Positions 1 to 8,105 of a DNA stretch of 36,461 nt are shown piece after piece. Every line of letters starts with the position of its first letter. Position 1 is the stretch's first letter. Position numbers and translations under genes: made by a program. The notes beneath the pieces were generated by a model. It did not search any database and was not told where the DNA came from. It saw only the letters and a list, made by a program, of their open reading frames with translations. Origin of the DNA: Chloroflexota bacterium (GTDB lineage: Bacteria; Chloroflexota; Chloroflexia; Thermomicrobiales; UBA6265); NCBI GenBank assembly GCA_023423795.1, contig JAFAEX010000066.1, positions 1-36,461 of the forward strand, read 5' to 3'.

Positions 1-8
1 ACGGCAAC

Positions 9-44
9 GGGAGCGGGGACCGGCGTGTGCCGGTCCCCGCTCCC
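9..44. terminator. Perfect hairpin downstream of the sulfurylase gene
   Basis: A 15-bp perfect inverted repeat (9-23 with 30-44) encloses a 6-base loop. It lies just beyond the stop codon of the minus-strand sulfurylase/APS kinase gene. There is no strong T-run on either side (CGTTTGA on the plus side). It probably ends transcription of that gene and perhaps of a plus-strand gene entering from outside the window. Confidence 0.6.
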
Positions 45-69
45 GTTTGAGACCAAATGAACCTGCGAC

Positions 70-1833
70 CTACCGGGGAGCCGCGCCGTTGCCGTTGACG
101 GGCGCTTCGCGCCGGATGAAGCCCTTCTCGGCCAGCCAGTCGGCGATGAGGCGGGCGTTCTCCTCGGGGCTGTTGCGCTCGGTGTCGAGGGTGATCTCCG
201 GGTGCAGCGGCGGCTCGTAGGGGTCGCTGATCCCGGTGAACTCCTTGATCTCGCCGCGGCGCGCCTTGGCGTACATGCCCTTGACGTCGCGCTGCTCGCA
301 AACGTTGAGTGGGGTATCGACGAAGATTTCGACGAACTGGCCCTCGTCGATCATCGAGCGCACGGCGTCGCGGGTGGCGCGGTACGGCGATACGGCGGCG
401 CACATGACGGTGCCGCCGTGGCGGACGATCTCGCTGGCGACGAAGCCGATCCGCGTGATGTTGGTGTCGCGGTCCTCGCGGGAGAAGCCGAGGCCCTTCG
501 ACAGGTGGGTGCGGACGACGTCGCCGTCCAGTTCGGTCACCTGGCGGCCGGCCTCCAGCAGCAGTTCGGAGAGGACGGCGGCGGTGGTGGACTTGCCGGC
601 GCCAGAAAGGCCCGTGAACCAGATGCAGAGGCCCTGCTTGTGACGCGGCGGGTAGGACTCGGCGAGGATTTCGGCGGTCTCCGGCCGGGAGAACCAGCTC
701 GGCAGCAGCCGGCCCTTGCCGAGGTAGTCCTCGCGAACCTGCGTGCCGGAGATGTTGGCCGTCTTCGTACCGGCCGGGATCTTGGAGACCTCCTCGTAGC
801 GGTCCTCGTCCGGCAGGTAGAGCAGTTCCTCGAACGGCACCATCTTGACGCCGGTCTCGGCCTCGTGGGCGCGGACCATCTCCTGCGCGTCGTATGGGCC
901 GTAGAACGGGTTGCCGTGCGAGTCCTTGCCGGGGCCGGCGTGGTCGCGGCCGACGATGAGGTGGTTCGCGCCGTGGTTGCGGCGGATGATGGCGTGCCAG
1001 AGCGCCTCGCGCGGGCCGCCCATCCGCATCGCGATCGGCAGCAGCGACAACACGATCCGGTCCGGGTCGTAGTAGTTCTGGGCCAGCGCCTTGTAGACGC
1101 GGACGCGGGTGAAGTGGTCCACGTCGCCCGGCTTGGTCATGCCGACCGCCGGGTGCAGCAGCAGCACGCCGTCAACCTCGGCGATGGCACGCTTGGTCAG
1201 CTCCTCATGGACCCGGTGCATGGGGTTGCGGGTCTGGAAGGCGACCACGTTGGCGTGGCCGGTCTGCTCCAGCACGGCCCGCGTTTCGGCCGGGGTGCGG
1301 CGGATCTCCTTGAAATCGTAGTGGCGCGGGAGCTGGAGCACGCGCAGCTTGCCGGATGCGTTGAGGCCGCCCCAGCGCTGCATCTCGGCGACGATCGGGT
1401 GCTTGGTGTCGGTCGTGCCGAAGACCTTTTCGCCGGTTTCGGTGGGGTCCCAGGCGTAGAGTTCCTCGACGGTCATGATCGCCAGCAGGTCGTTCATGCT
1501 GTCGCGCAGGGCGATGTCGCTGCCGACCTGCAGGCCGTCCTCGGGCCGCACCGGGAGGGTGATCGGCATCGGGAAGAGGGTGCCGTCGGCGAGCCGCATC
1601 TCGTTCTGGACGCCGCGGAAGTCCGCCTCGCCCATGAAGCGGTCCAGCGGCGAAAAGGCGCCGGTGGCCAGCATCTCGAGGTCGCAGGCCGAGCGCGGCG
1701 AAATCTGGATCGAGGGCAGCGTGGTGGCGTAGGCCTTGGCCTCGGCCAGTTCCTCGGCGGGCACCATCAGATCGACGAGACGGCCGCCGTAGGGCGCGAT
1801 GAGGGACGTGGCCGCCCGGGTTTCCGTTTGCAC
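70..1833 (-). CDS. sat: Bifunctional sulfate adenylyltransferase / adenylylsulfate kinase
   Basis: This cytoplasmic enzyme is expected to make APS from sulfate and ATP and then phosphorylate it to PAPS. Residues 1 to about 390 are ATP sulfurylase, with QTRNPMHRVH at 200-209 and GRDHAG at 295-300. Residues about 400-575 are APS kinase, with P-loop GLSGAGKST at 408-416 and LDGDVVR at 435-441. Both active sites look intact, so this is a working fusion and not a regulatory pseudo-kinase domain. The start is GTG, supported by AAAGGAGA seven bases upstream. It lies 81 bp downstream of a TauE/SafE permease on the same strand, suggesting an operon for sulfur-oxyanion transport and activation. PAPS made here could feed either reductive assimilation or the sulfotransferases at 28-29.6 kb. 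The 587-residue length fits sat-cysC fusions. Confidence 0.96.
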   Translation of the reverse strand: MQTETRAATSLIAPYGGRLVDLMVPAEELAEAKAYATTLPSIQISPRSACDLEMLATGAFSPLDRFMGEADFRGVQNEMRLADGTLFPMPITLPVRPEDGLQVGSDIALRDSMNDLLAIMTVEELYAWDPTETGEKVFGTTDTKHPIVAEMQRWGGLNASGKLRVLQLPRHYDFKEIRRTPAETRAVLEQTGHANVVAFQTRNPMHRVHEELTKRAIAEVDGVLLLHPAVGMTKPGDVDHFTRVRVYKALAQNYYDPDRIVLSLLPIAMRMGGPREALWHAIIRRNHGANHLIVGRDHAGPGKDSHGNPFYGPYDAQEMVRAHEAETGVKMVPFEELLYLPDEDRYEEVSKIPAGTKTANISGTQVREDYLGKGRLLPSWFSRPETAEILAESYPPRHKQGLCIWFTGLSGAGKSTTAAVLSELLLEAGRQVTELDGDVVRTHLSKGLGFSREDRDTNITRIGFVASEIVRHGGTVMCAAVSPYRATRDAVRSMIDEGQFVEIFVDTPLNVCEQRDVKGMYAKARRGEIKEFTGISDPYEPPLHPEITLDTERNSPEENARLIADWLAEKGFIRREAPVNGNGAAPR

Positions 1834-1914
1834 GAACCGTTCTCCTTTGCTACCGAACCGCGCGGCGAGATCCCGCGCCGGATTCGCGAGTGGTGAGGGT
1901 GGCAGGCCCGGAGC

Positions 1915-2706
1915 CTACCGCAGCAACGTCCATGCCGACGTCAGCAGGAGACCGGCGAGGCCGATCTGGAGCGGACGGCGGGGCACCCAGGTGGACATCC
2001 GGCTGCCGATCAGGACGCCGGGGATGGAGCCGACCAGCAATAGGCCGGCGACGCCCATCTGGACATCCTGCAGGAACAGCTGGTGGGCGAGCGCGCCGGC
2101 AGTCACCAGCAGGAACGCGTGGGCGATGTCGGTGCCGACCAGCACGGCGGGCCGCAGGGTGACGACCATCACGAGGAGGGCGATGATCAGGCTGCCGCTA
2201 CCGATGGAGGTCATGCCGACAAGGAAGCCGCCGAGCGCGCCCACCGCGAGGATTTTCCAGGTCGGGAACAGCGCGAGGCTGGACATTCCGCTGTCGTGCG
2301 CCGCGAGGGCGGGCGGCGACACCAGCACCTTCCGCACCATGAGCGCCGCCGCGACCACCAGCATGACGCCGATGACCTGCTTCAACCGGTCCTCGACCAT
2401 CAGCGCGGCCGGGCCGCCGTGCACCAGCGAGAGGAGCCAGACGGCGAGCACCGTGAAGGGGATGCTGCCGAGCGCCAGCGTGCGGACGACGCGCCAGTCG
2501 ATCGTACCCTGCCGCCCGTGCTGGACGGCGCCGGCGAGCTTGGTGAACGCCGAATAGGCCAGATCGGTCCCGACCGCCGCCGTCGCGGGCAGGCCGAGCG
2601 CCAGCAGCAGCGGGGTCATCAGCACGCCGCCGCCGATGCCGGTCAGGCCGACCAGGATGCCGACCAGAAGTCCGGAGACCGGCAGCAGGAGCTGGTGGTC
2701 CAACAC
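1915..2706 (-). CDS. TauE/SafE family sulfur-anion permease
   Basis: The 263-residue protein is almost entirely hydrophobic, with about eight membrane segments. It opens with the glycine-rich GLTGIGGGVLMTPLLL motif typical of TauE/SafE (DUF81) permeases, repeated near residue 165 as GMTSIGSGSLIIALL. Family members move sulfite, sulfoacetate, sulfate or related anions across the inner membrane. Which anion and which direction cannot be read from sequence. The GTG start is preceded by GGGAGGG at eight bases. It is first in a probable two-gene operon with the sulfurylase/APS kinase, so sulfate uptake or sulfite export is the most economical role. Confidence 0.88.
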   Translation of the reverse strand: MLDHQLLLPVSGLLVGILVGLTGIGGGVLMTPLLLALGLPATAAVGTDLAYSAFTKLAGAVQHGRQGTIDWRVVRTLALGSIPFTVLAVWLLSLVHGGPAALMVEDRLKQVIGVMLVVAAALMVRKVLVSPPALAAHDSGMSSLALFPTWKILAVGALGGFLVGMTSIGSGSLIIALLVMVVTLRPAVLVGTDIAHAFLLVTAGALAHQLFLQDVQMGVAGLLLVGSIPGVLIGSRMSTWVPRRPLQIGLAGLLLTSAWTLLR

Positions 2707-3089
2707 GTCGTCTTCCCTCCCCCAGCCGTCCGCTCGGCGCTCCGAACCGGCCAGACGGCGCCCCGCCTTGTTTCCCTACCAAGTCGATGGCCTTTCAAGA
2801 ATGGCACGCCGACGTGGGCGCGTGCAAGGGCTTTCGACGTTGACTGTACGGACGGGTTTCGCAGCCCGGCGCCAGCGGGCGTGCCGCATCGGTTGTCGCC
2901 CTCTCGTTGCGATCGCGACCCTGCCAGCCATCCCAAGCCTGCGCTAACCCGTTTCCATCGTCATCCCGAGGCTGTCGAGGGATCTCGTCGGTCAATCAGG
3001 CAGGATTCACGACGAGACCCCTCGACAGGCTCGGGATGACGACGAAAACCGGGATGACAATGGGAACGGGATGACGACGAGGCGGCGCG
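2707..3089. other. Intergenic region, no gene seen
   Basis: 383 bp separate mutS2 from the permease gene. The half nearest mutS2 is filled by a dispersed inverted repeat (annotated separately) and two further short GGGATGAC units. I found no convincing small gene or clear promoter in the rest. Confidence 0.6.
2959..3042. repeat. Dispersed palindromic repeat, copy 1
   Basis: Two arms, 2959-2990 and 3011-3042, are inverted copies of a unit whose core is CGTCATCCCGAG followed by CTGTCGAGGGATC. The arms differ at a couple of positions. Two extra partial units (GGGATGAC at about 3051 and 3069) follow, giving a short tandem tail. The same unit recurs near 6.5, 12.4, 23.6 and 36.4 kb. It lies between the mutS2 stop and the permease gene and could also act as a terminator. 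Confidence 0.85.
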
Positions 3090-5492
3090 CTACGTCTCGC
3101 GCAGGTAGGCCACGGTCGCGCCGTCGCCGCCTTCGTTAAGTGGAGCGAGTTCGTGGCGGCCGACGGCAGGGTGCCCGGCGAGGTATTCGCGCACGACGTT
3201 GCGCAATGCGCCGGTACCCTTGCCGTGGATTATGCGGACGAAGGGCATCCCCGAACGGTAGGCGTTTTCGAGGTACCGTTCCAGCATCGGTTCGACCTCG
3301 GTGGCCCGGTAGCCGCGCAGGTCGAGTTCGATGCCGACCGGGTCCGGCGCGGGCGGCTTGAAGATCGTCCGCTCCTGCTGGGCGGCAGGGCGAACGCGGC
3401 CGAGCCGCTCCAGCGCGTCGAGGGGCTGCCGCATCTTGAGGGTTCCGAGGCGCAGATCGGCCATGCCGTCCGAGACCGACTCGACCTCGGCCTCCTGCCC
3501 CAGCGCCGAGATGCGGACGCGGTCGCCAACCGAGATCGCCTTGCGCTCCTGATTCGGGATGGGACGAAACACCTTCTGCCGCCGGAAGGCACGCACGGTC
3601 TCCGCCGCCTGCTCCGCTTCCTGCCGCCGGTTCTCGACGTGCTCGCGGGTGAGGGAGACGGTGCCCCGGTCGCGCTGCAGGATCTTGAGCGTATCCCGTA
3701 CCTGCGCCAGTTCGGCCTCGGCCTGCGCGAGCGCTTCGGCGCGAGCTTCCTGCCGCTGGCGCTCGGCGTCGCGCAGTTCCTTGACGGCGATCCGGCGCAG
3801 TTGCTGGGCGGCCTGCTCGGTTTCCCGGGCCTTCGCCAGCACCGCGTCGGCCTCGTCGCGCCGGCGCCGGATGTCCTGCAGGAGGGCGTCGGCTCGGATT
3901 TCGTCGGGGTCGAGCAGACCGGAGGCGCGGTCGAGCACCTGGCCGGGCATGCCGAGCCGCTTGGCGATCGCCAGCGCGTTGGAGCGGCCGGGCACGCCGA
4001 CCATCAACTTGTACGTCGGCGCGAGGGTCTTGACGTCGAATTCGACCGAGGCATTCTCCACACCCGGCGTGGCGTAGGCGAACGCCTTGACTTCGGAATA
4101 GTGGGTCGTGGCGATCACCATCGCGCCGCGTTCCAGCAACTCGGTGACGAGCGCGCGGGCGAGCGCGGAGCCCTCCTGAGGGTCGGTGCCCGCGCCGAGT
4201 TCGTCGAGCAGCACGAGGCTGTCGGCGGTGACGTGGCCGAGCATCGCGACGACGGTCCGCATGTGGGCCGAAAAGGTCGAGAGGCTCTGGGCGATGGACT
4301 GCTCGTCGCCGATGTCGGCAAAGACGGCCGGGAAGACGGAGACGACCGATTCGTCCTCGGCGGGGATGAACAGCCCCGTCTGTGCCATCAGCGTGAGCAG
4401 GCCGACCGTCTTCAGGGCGACGGTCTTGCCGCCGGTGTTCGGGCCGGTGATGACCAGCACCCGGAAGTCCGGGCCGATTTCGAGGTCGGTAGGAACGACG
4501 CCGTCCGCCTCCAGCAGCGGGTGCCGGGCCTTGACCAGTTTGATGCGGTGGGTCTGGTGGCCGTCCGGGTTCGGGTTCGCCTGGGTTTCGCCGTCCCAGA
4601 CGTGGGGCCGGTTCGCCCGTTGGTCGAAGGCGAGCCGCGCCTTGGCCATCGCGAGGTCGATGGCCGCCGTCGCCTCGACGGTGCGGTCGATCGGTTCGGC
4701 CTTCGCGCCGACGCGGGCGCTCAGCCCGTCGAGCACGCGATCGACCTCGTGCTGCTCCTCGATCTGCCGCTCGCGCCACTTGTTGTTCAGTTCGACCACG
4801 TCGAACGGCTCGATGAAGACCGTTTGGCCGGATGCCGACGTGTCGTGGACGACGCCGGGCACCGCGTTGCGCGCCTCGGCCCGCACCGGCACGACGTAGC
4901 GCCCGTCGCGTGTGGTGACGATGGCGTCCTGCAGAGCTGACGCGTATTTGCCGCCGGAGACGAGCGCCTGCAACCGGTCCATCAGGCGGGACTGGGCGAT
5001 GCGAACGTCGCGTCGGATCTGGGCGAGCGCCGGCGAGGCGGTGTCGAGCACGTCGCCGCGCGGGCCGATCGAGCGGTTGATGTCGGTCTCGATGTCCGGC
5101 AATTCGGCGAGGTGATCGACGAAGCGGGTCAGTTCCGGAAACCGGGCTTCGGCCTCGGGCAGCCGCATGAACGAGCGGCGCAGGTTGCGGGCGGACGACA
5201 CCATGTCGAGCACCTGCAGCAGGTCGCCCGGCTGGAGGCGAGCGCCCTTGCTGGCGCGCTCGGCGATGGCGCGCACGTCGCGCGCGCCGCCGATGGTGAT
5301 CTCCGGAAAATGGGTCTGGAGGTCGGCGGCCTCGGCGGTGACGTCCAGCAGGTAACGGACGGTCGCCGGGTCGCCGGAGGGACCGAGTTCGCGGGCGCGT
5401 TCTGCCGCCACCGAGAAGCGGCAGCGTTCGGCCAGCATCTCCAGCACCGCGGGAAATTCGAGCTTGGCGAGGACGGCGTGGTGGAGGCTCAT
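3090..5492 (-). CDS. mutS2: Endonuclease MutS2
   Basis: The 800-residue protein has the MutS2 layout. An N-terminal core/clamp region leads to an ATPase with Walker A GPNTGGKT at 350-357 and Walker B LVLLDELGAG at about 426-435. A charged coiled-coil stretch follows (about 530-640), and a C-terminal Smr nuclease domain contains LDLRG and HGKGTGALR. Mismatch-recognition domain I of MutS is absent, as expected. In other bacteria MutS2 restrains recombination or rescues collided ribosomes through Smr. The ATG start at 5492 has only a weak GGGAA ribosome site; an ATG 16 bases upstream is out of frame. It is divergent from lexA, whose promoter is about 100 bp away; a LexA effect on mutS2 is possible but unproven. 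Confidence 0.96.
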   Translation of the reverse strand: MSLHHAVLAKLEFPAVLEMLAERCRFSVAAERARELGPSGDPATVRYLLDVTAEAADLQTHFPEITIGGARDVRAIAERASKGARLQPGDLLQVLDMVSSARNLRRSFMRLPEAEARFPELTRFVDHLAELPDIETDINRSIGPRGDVLDTASPALAQIRRDVRIAQSRLMDRLQALVSGGKYASALQDAIVTTRDGRYVVPVRAEARNAVPGVVHDTSASGQTVFIEPFDVVELNNKWRERQIEEQHEVDRVLDGLSARVGAKAEPIDRTVEATAAIDLAMAKARLAFDQRANRPHVWDGETQANPNPDGHQTHRIKLVKARHPLLEADGVVPTDLEIGPDFRVLVITGPNTGGKTVALKTVGLLTLMAQTGLFIPAEDESVVSVFPAVFADIGDEQSIAQSLSTFSAHMRTVVAMLGHVTADSLVLLDELGAGTDPQEGSALARALVTELLERGAMVIATTHYSEVKAFAYATPGVENASVEFDVKTLAPTYKLMVGVPGRSNALAIAKRLGMPGQVLDRASGLLDPDEIRADALLQDIRRRRDEADAVLAKARETEQAAQQLRRIAVKELRDAERQRQEARAEALAQAEAELAQVRDTLKILQRDRGTVSLTREHVENRRQEAEQAAETVRAFRRQKVFRPIPNQERKAISVGDRVRISALGQEAEVESVSDGMADLRLGTLKMRQPLDALERLGRVRPAAQQERTIFKPPAPDPVGIELDLRGYRATEVEPMLERYLENAYRSGMPFVRIIHGKGTGALRNVVREYLAGHPAVGRHELAPLNEGGDGATVAYLRET

Positions 5493-5592
5493 CGGGGTTC
5501 CCGGGCATGACGAACGGGCGCGGCGACGGGTCGCGATCGCGCCGGCGCGAAGTGTAGCCGGACGACGGAACGAAATGGCCCATCGGTCCGGA

Positions 5593-5622
5593 TTGACGCG
5601 AACATGTGTTCGTTCCTATACT
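5593..5622 (+). promoter_or_regulatory. lexA promoter
   Basis: TTGACG (5593-5598) and TATACT (5617-5622) are separated by 18 bases, a good sigma-70/SigA-type match. The predicted transcript starts about 75 bases ahead of the lexA ATG. The whole spacer is occupied by a LexA operator (annotated separately). Confidence 0.8.
5599..5612. promoter_or_regulatory. LexA box (SOS operator)
   Basis: CGAACATGTGTTCG has perfect CGAAC/GTTCG arms around four bases, matching the Gram-positive LexA box CGAACRNRYGTTYC at all but the last position. It starts immediately after the -35 and ends four bases before the -10, so bound LexA would block RNA polymerase. This is classical lexA autoregulation. Confidence 0.88.
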
Positions 5623-5702
5623 GGGGCCATCTCACCGGGGGACCGCACCCCGCCCAGGCCCGGGACGCCCGCGGGTCGAGCCTGCCACGACGTGAGGACG
5701 CC

Positions 5703-6338
5703 ATGAAAGACCTCTCCCGGCGCCAGCAAGCCATCCTCGCCTTCATCGAGCGATTCCTGGACGCCAACGACTACCCGCCCACGATCCGCGACATCCAGAG
5801 CGAACTGGACATCTCCTCGACCAGCGTCGTGGATTACAACCTGAAGGTGCTGGAGCAGCGCAACCTGATCCGCCGCAACAGCAAGATCTCGCGCGGCATC
5901 GAACTGGTCGGGCGCACCACCAACCGGCGCGTCGTCGCCATCCCGGTGATCGGGCAGATCGCGGCCGGTTTGCCGATTCCGGTGCCGGGCGACCTCGAAT
6001 ACGCGGACCTGAACGAGACCGTGGAACTCGGCGGCGACCTGGTGCCGGACGGCGGGCGCGAGCTGTTCGCGCTCCGGGTCAAGGGGCTGTCGATGATCGA
6101 CGCCCTGATCAACGACGGCGACGTGGTGGTGCTGCGCCGCCAGGAAACCTGCGAAAACGGCGAAACGGTGGCAGTCTGGCTGCGCGACCAGCGCGAGACG
6201 ACCCTCAAGAAGTTCTACCTCGAAGGGGAGCGCGTCCGCTTGCAGCCCGCTAACGCGACGATGGAGCCGATCTACACCGAGGCCGGCAACGTCGAAATCC
6301 AGGGCCGGCTGGTCACGGTGGTGCGCGCCGGGCTCTAG
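5703..6338 (+). CDS. lexA: SOS-response repressor LexA
   Basis: This 211-residue protein has an N-terminal winged helix (residues 1-70) and a C-terminal self-cleaving S24 domain. The Ala88-Gly89 cleavage site lies in VIGQIAAGLP. The catalytic Ser130 is in GLSM and the lysine of the dyad is about Lys169 in TTLKKF. RecA filaments would trigger autocleavage and open the SOS regulon. I chose the ATG at 5703 because GAGG precedes it and the winged helix begins there; the frame is open upstream, but that part overlaps the promoter. The recognition-helix region (ISSTSVVDYNLKVL) resembles Chloroflexota LexA proteins from memory. Its promoter carries a LexA box. Confidence 0.95.
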   Translation: MKDLSRRQQAILAFIERFLDANDYPPTIRDIQSELDISSTSVVDYNLKVLEQRNLIRRNSKISRGIELVGRTTNRRVVAIPVIGQIAAGLPIPVPGDLEYADLNETVELGGDLVPDGGRELFALRVKGLSMIDALINDGDVVVLRRQETCENGETVAVWLRDQRETTLKKFYLEGERVRLQPANATMEPIYTEAGNVEIQGRLVTVVRAGL

Positions 6339-6363
6339 CGGCGAACACGGTCCGATATCGCCG

Positions 6364-6407
6364 AACGGGCGGCCGGGTGCGCGGGCAGGGCGCACCGGCC
6401 GCCCGTT
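6364..6407 (+). terminator. lexA terminator hairpin
   Basis: A GC-rich stem pairs 6364-6382 with 6390-6407 across a seven-base loop, with one bulged G. It begins 25 bases after the lexA stop and is followed by TGCTTGT. The T-run is weak but the stem is very stable. Confidence 0.65.
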
Positions 6408-6454
6408 TGCTTGTCCGTCGGCGATGCGGGTCGGAATCCCGCCGTTCGTCCGCC

Positions 6455-6537
6455 TGTCATCCCGAGCTTGTCGCGGGATCTCGTTGCTCCCTGGCTCGAA
6501 AAGCGGACGCGATCCCTCGACAAGCTCGGGATGACGG
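6455..6537. repeat. Dispersed palindromic repeat, copy 2
   Basis: Inverted arms at about 6455-6484 and 6509-6537 carry the CGTCATCCCGAG core in the variant form CCCGAGCTTGTCG. They flank about 24 unrelated bases. It sits in the 330-bp gap between the lexA terminator and the next membrane-protein gene; I see no gene there. Confidence 0.85.
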
Positions 6538-6666
6538 CTTGATGAGGGATTGCGGCTCGTCCACGATCCTCCGGGTCGCGTTCACGCCTTCTCCGCATTC
6601 GGGTGGCACCATGAGGGCGTAAGGAACAGGGCGGCCGGCGGTCGGCCGCGCGACAAGGGGCACGGG

Positions 6667-7398
6667 ATGGACATCGGGCGCTCGTTTCGGTTCGTCTTCG
6701 ACGATCCGCGCTGGTTCACCAAACTGCTGATCGGCGGCCTGCTGGCCGTCGTGCCGATCGTCAACTTCTTCGGCATCTTTGCCGTCATCGGGTATGCGCT
6801 GCGCCTCACCCGCCGGGTGATGGACGGCTACGACACGCCGCTGCCGGAATGGGACGACCTCGGAGGCCTGGCGCTGCTCGGCCTCAAGTGGATGGTCGTC
6901 CAGTTCATCTGGTTCCTGCCGTTGATGGTCGTCTCGATCGTGCTGCCGGTCGGAGGCGCGATGGACGACGGCGGATTGGTCGGGCTGAGCATCCTCGCCA
7001 TCGTCGCCCTCACCATCGGCTGGGTCGTCGTCATCCCCGCCGTGTCGGCCCACTTCGCGGCCACCGAGTCGATCCAGTCGGCGCTCGAATGGCGGACGAT
7101 CCTGTCGCTGGTGAAGGTCAATGTTGGCGACTACCTGGTGCTGGTGCCACTCGGCATGGTGCTCGCGCTGATCGGGCAGGCCGGGTGGGCGGTGTTCGGA
7201 TTGGGCGTGCTGCTCACCGCGCCGTGGTCCACCCTGGCGCTGGCGCACCTGTGGGGACAGGTCTACTTCAGGTCCCGGGCCGTGCTGGCGATGATGGCGC
7301 AGCCGGCCGCTCCTCCGGCTACCGTTCCGGCGGTCGTGCCGCCGACCGCGCCGGCAGCGCCGGTCCGGCAGGAGCCGCTCCCACCGCTGGAGCCGTAA
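6667..7398 (+). CDS. DUF4013-like integral membrane protein
   Basis: The 243-residue protein opens with an amphipathic stretch and a long hydrophobic segment. It then shows GYALRLTRRVMDG followed by LPEWDDLGGL, a signature I associate with DUF4013 membrane proteins. At least five further hydrophobic segments follow, and the C-terminus is an Ala/Pro-rich tail from about residue 215. The function of the family is not established. The ATG at 6667 is preceded by AAGGGG; the frame is open further upstream but runs through the intergenic repeat and lacks coding character. No partner gene is obvious beside it. Confidence 0.8.
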   Translation: MDIGRSFRFVFDDPRWFTKLLIGGLLAVVPIVNFFGIFAVIGYALRLTRRVMDGYDTPLPEWDDLGGLALLGLKWMVVQFIWFLPLMVVSIVLPVGGAMDDGGLVGLSILAIVALTIGWVVVIPAVSAHFAATESIQSALEWRTILSLVKVNVGDYLVLVPLGMVLALIGQAGWAVFGLGVLLTAPWSTLALAHLWGQVYFRSRAVLAMMAQPAAPPATVPAVVPPTAPAAPVRQEPLPPLEP

Positions 7399-7427
7399 CC
7401 GGCCTGACATTTCGCGGTGCTACACTC

Positions 7428-7448
7428 GCGGCCGTCTGAGACGGCCGC
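7428..7448 (+). terminator. Short perfect hairpin between two membrane-protein genes
   Basis: GCGGCCGTC (7428-7436) pairs perfectly with GACGGCCGC (7440-7448) over a three-base loop. It follows the DUF4013-like gene and ends 23 bases before the next start codon. TGCTACACT just upstream (7418-7426) resembles an extended -10, so the hairpin may lie in the next gene's leader rather than being a terminator. Confidence 0.45.
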
Positions 7449-7471
7449 GATGCCGTGTCCGGGAGTTCGTC

Positions 7472-8032
7472 GTGGAAACCGCGCTGCTAACCGGCCTCGG
7501 GCTCGCCGCGCCGGCCGGGCTCAACGCCTACATCCCCCTGCTGGCGCTCGGCATCGCCGACCGCGCGACGGACCGCGTGACGCTGGCCGCCCCGTTCGAC
7601 GTGCTCGCCTCCACCCCGGTCATCCTGCTGCTGCTGGTGCTGCTGACGATCGAGATCGTGGTGGACAAGATTCCGGGGGTCGATCACCTCAACGACCTCG
7701 TGCAGACCATCATCCGTCCGGCGGCCGGCGCGATCCTGATGCTGGCGGCGACCTCGCAGCAGGTGCAGATCAGCCCGGTGCTGATGGCCATCCTCGGCAT
7801 CCTGGCGGCGGGCAGCCTGCACGCGGCGAAAGCGGCGACCCGCCCGGCGGTGACGGTCGGCTCGGCCGGGTTGTTCAACCCGCTCGTGAGCATGGGCGAG
7901 GACATGCTGGCGGTGATCGCATCGATCGCCGCGATCTTCGTGCCGGTGCTGGCCGTCCTGTTCGTCGTGGTGCTGCTGGCGCTCGCGGTCTGGCTGGTCC
8001 TGCGGGCCCGACGGATGGCGAAACCAATGTAG
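7472..8032 (+). CDS. DUF4126-like membrane protein
   Basis: The 186-residue protein is strongly hydrophobic with about five membrane segments. It shows the GLGLAAPAGLNAYIPLL opening and VDKIPGVDHLNDLVQT motif that I associate with DUF4126. No biochemical role is known to me for this family. The GTG start is supported by GGGAG six bases upstream. The region between residues 90 and 130 (AATSQQVQ to AATRPAVTVGSAG) is the most conserved-looking part. It stands just upstream of the dnaJ promoter and is probably transcribed separately from it. Confidence 0.8.
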   Translation: METALLTGLGLAAPAGLNAYIPLLALGIADRATDRVTLAAPFDVLASTPVILLLLVLLTIEIVVDKIPGVDHLNDLVQTIIRPAAGAILMLAATSQQVQISPVLMAILGILAAGSLHAAKAATRPAVTVGSAGLFNPLVSMGEDMLAVIASIAAIFVPVLAVLFVVVLLALAVWLVLRARRMAKPM

Positions 8033-8046
8033 ATCGCATCACCAAC

Positions 8047-8067
8047 CTTGCGTCGAATCGACTCAAG
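8047..8067. promoter_or_regulatory. HAIR operator (HspR binding site)
   Basis: CTTGCGT, seven bases, then ACTCAAG: the HspR-associated inverted repeat is CTTGAGT-N7-ACTCAAG, so only one base in 14 differs. It covers the -35 and spacer of the promoter ahead of dnaJ-hspR, and the second gene encodes an HspR-like protein. This gives a closed autoregulatory loop. Confidence 0.9.
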
Positions 8068-8076
8068 GTGTATCGT
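8048..8076 (+). promoter_or_regulatory. dnaJ-hspR promoter
   Basis: TTGCGT (8048-8053) and TATCGT (8071-8076) are spaced by 17 bases, entirely overlapped by the HAIR element. The predicted start lies about 23 bases before the dnaJ ATG. The boxes are moderate matches; the overlap with the operator is the stronger argument. Confidence 0.6.
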
Positions 8077-8105
8077 TGTCCGGCAGATGCAGCCGGGGGG
8101 AGACG

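Noticed and set aside
202..1896. Long plus-strand open frame opposite the sulfurylase gene
   Set aside because: Antisense artefact; no recognisable motif and no ribosome site.
2959..3042. Insertion-sequence ends
   Set aside because: No transposase frame lies between any of the arms, and I see no target-site duplications.
3153..4940. Long plus-strand open frame opposite mutS2
   Set aside because: Antisense artefact to a complete MutS2.
5604..5702. An earlier in-frame start for LexA
   Set aside because: It would lie within the LexA box and promoter; the ATG at 5703 has a ribosome site and begins the winged helix.
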